Positions 5,550-5,815 of a stretch of DNA of 5,815 nucleotides are shown here, one piece after another (the stretch's first letter is position 1; the number at the start of each line of letters is the position of its first letter). The position numbers and the translations under genes are program-made. The stretch spans positions 1 through 5,815 of the forward strand of contig WJOQ01000243.1 in assembly GCA_009618505.1 (NCBI GenBank), read 5' to 3'. The stretch comes from Clostridia bacterium (lineage in GTDB: Bacteria; Aerophobota; Aerophobia; Aerophobales; AE-B3A). The notes under the pieces are model-generated. The model saw only the letters and a program-made list of their open reading frames with translations, made no database searches and was not told the DNA's origin.

Positions 5550-5815
5550 TTGAAAATAGACCAGGAAATGAATTCTTCCAGAAAATTAAAAGCTGATTTA
5601 CACCTCCATACTAAAGAGGATCCCAAAGATAAAGTTAAATATACGGCTAAACAATTGATTGACGAAGCCTGGCGTCAGAAATTTGATGTCTTAGCTATTA
5701 CCAATCACAATATGGTTCTCTACGATGATTACCTGAAGAAATATGCTTTAGATAAAGGAATAGTTCTCATTCCTGGAATAGAGGTGAAAGTAGAGGGGAA
5801 ACACATTATTTTACT
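5550..5815 (+). CDS. PHP-domain metal-dependent phosphoesterase, 3'-truncated
   Basis: Translation from the TTG at 5550 gives 88 complete codons before the right edge cuts the gene. D16-L-H18-L-H20-T is the first PHP metal-binding motif, AITNHN (49-54, with H53) is the second, and GIEVKVEGKH (76-85, with E78) is the third. The ligands visible so far are thus all present. PHP proteins are trinuclear-metal phosphoesterases that include histidinol phosphatases, polymerase-associated exonucleases, and stand-alone nucleotide or oligonucleotide phosphatases such as YciV/RnaAM-like enzymes. The visible part is too short to choose among them. The short N-terminal lead (residues 1-13) argues against a polymerase domain arrangement, where the PHP domain usually starts at once. 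It follows the DUF2007 gene by 19 bases, in a probable operon. The alternative start is ATG at 5568. Confidence 0.8.
   Translation, partial: MKIDQEMNSSRKLKADLHLHTKEDPKDKVKYTAKQLIDEAWRQKFDVLAITNHNMVLYDDYLKKYALDKGIVLIPGIEVKVEGKHIIL

Noticed and set aside
5348..5626. A 92-residue minus-strand frame rich in Phe, Leu and Ile that could suggest a membrane protein.
   Set aside because: It is the reverse complement of the DUF2007 and PHP genes; A/T-rich antisense of charged Lys/Glu codons gives hydrophobic residues by chance.

Overview
The window reads as an ordinary, gene-dense stretch of a bacterial chromosome of moderate to low GC. It comes from an organism with Gram-negative-type envelope genes. 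Three things point there: an OapA/Csd3-type M23 endopeptidase with an N-terminal membrane/signal segment, an archaeal-type (ApgM) cofactor-independent phosphoglycerate mutase of the kind scattered through deep-branching and uncultivated bacterial phyla, and clear sigma70-like promoters (TTGACC-N17-TATAAT) with AGGAGG-type ribosome sites. Sequence alone does not allow a firm taxonomic call. A candidate-phylum bacterium is my guess, not a result.

Layout. (1) Positions 3-2081, plus strand: the 3' three quarters of an apgM-like gene, cut by the left edge, then after 6 bases a SplB-like radical SAM protein. The two lie in the same reading frame, separated by a double stop, and are probably co-transcribed. 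(2) Positions 2026-4010, minus strand: a DNA-3-methyladenine glycosylase (Mpg/AAG family) followed by the secreted or membrane-anchored M23 metallopeptidase, which has its own promoter candidate in the 110-base gap. The 3' end of the M23 gene overlaps the convergent radical SAM gene by 56 bases. (3) Positions 4011-4261: a divergent regulatory region between mpg and an aldo/keto reductase gene. It has back-to-back promoter candidates, a 17-base dyad overlapping the mpg -35, and a second inverted repeat bracketing the reductase promoter. (4) Positions 4262-5116, plus strand: the aldo/keto reductase, then a 180-base gap that starts with an imperfect hairpin. (5) Positions 5297-5815, plus strand: a small DUF2007 protein and, 19 bases on, a PHP-domain metallohydrolase cut by the right edge.

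The genes do not form one recognisable pathway. They cover central carbon metabolism (or possibly homoserine phosphorylation), a radical SAM enzyme of unknown substrate, base-excision repair, cell-wall remodelling, an NAD(P)H oxidoreductase and a PHP hydrolase. There is no sign of a mobile element, CRISPR array, tRNA, rRNA or defence island. No gene-free stretch exceeds about 250 bases. I found no convincing novel system. The items most worth a second look are the Asp in place of the third zinc-ligand His in the M23 domain, the extra C-terminal cysteine cluster of the radical SAM protein, the shared operator-like dyads at 4070-4137, and the convergent gene overlap.
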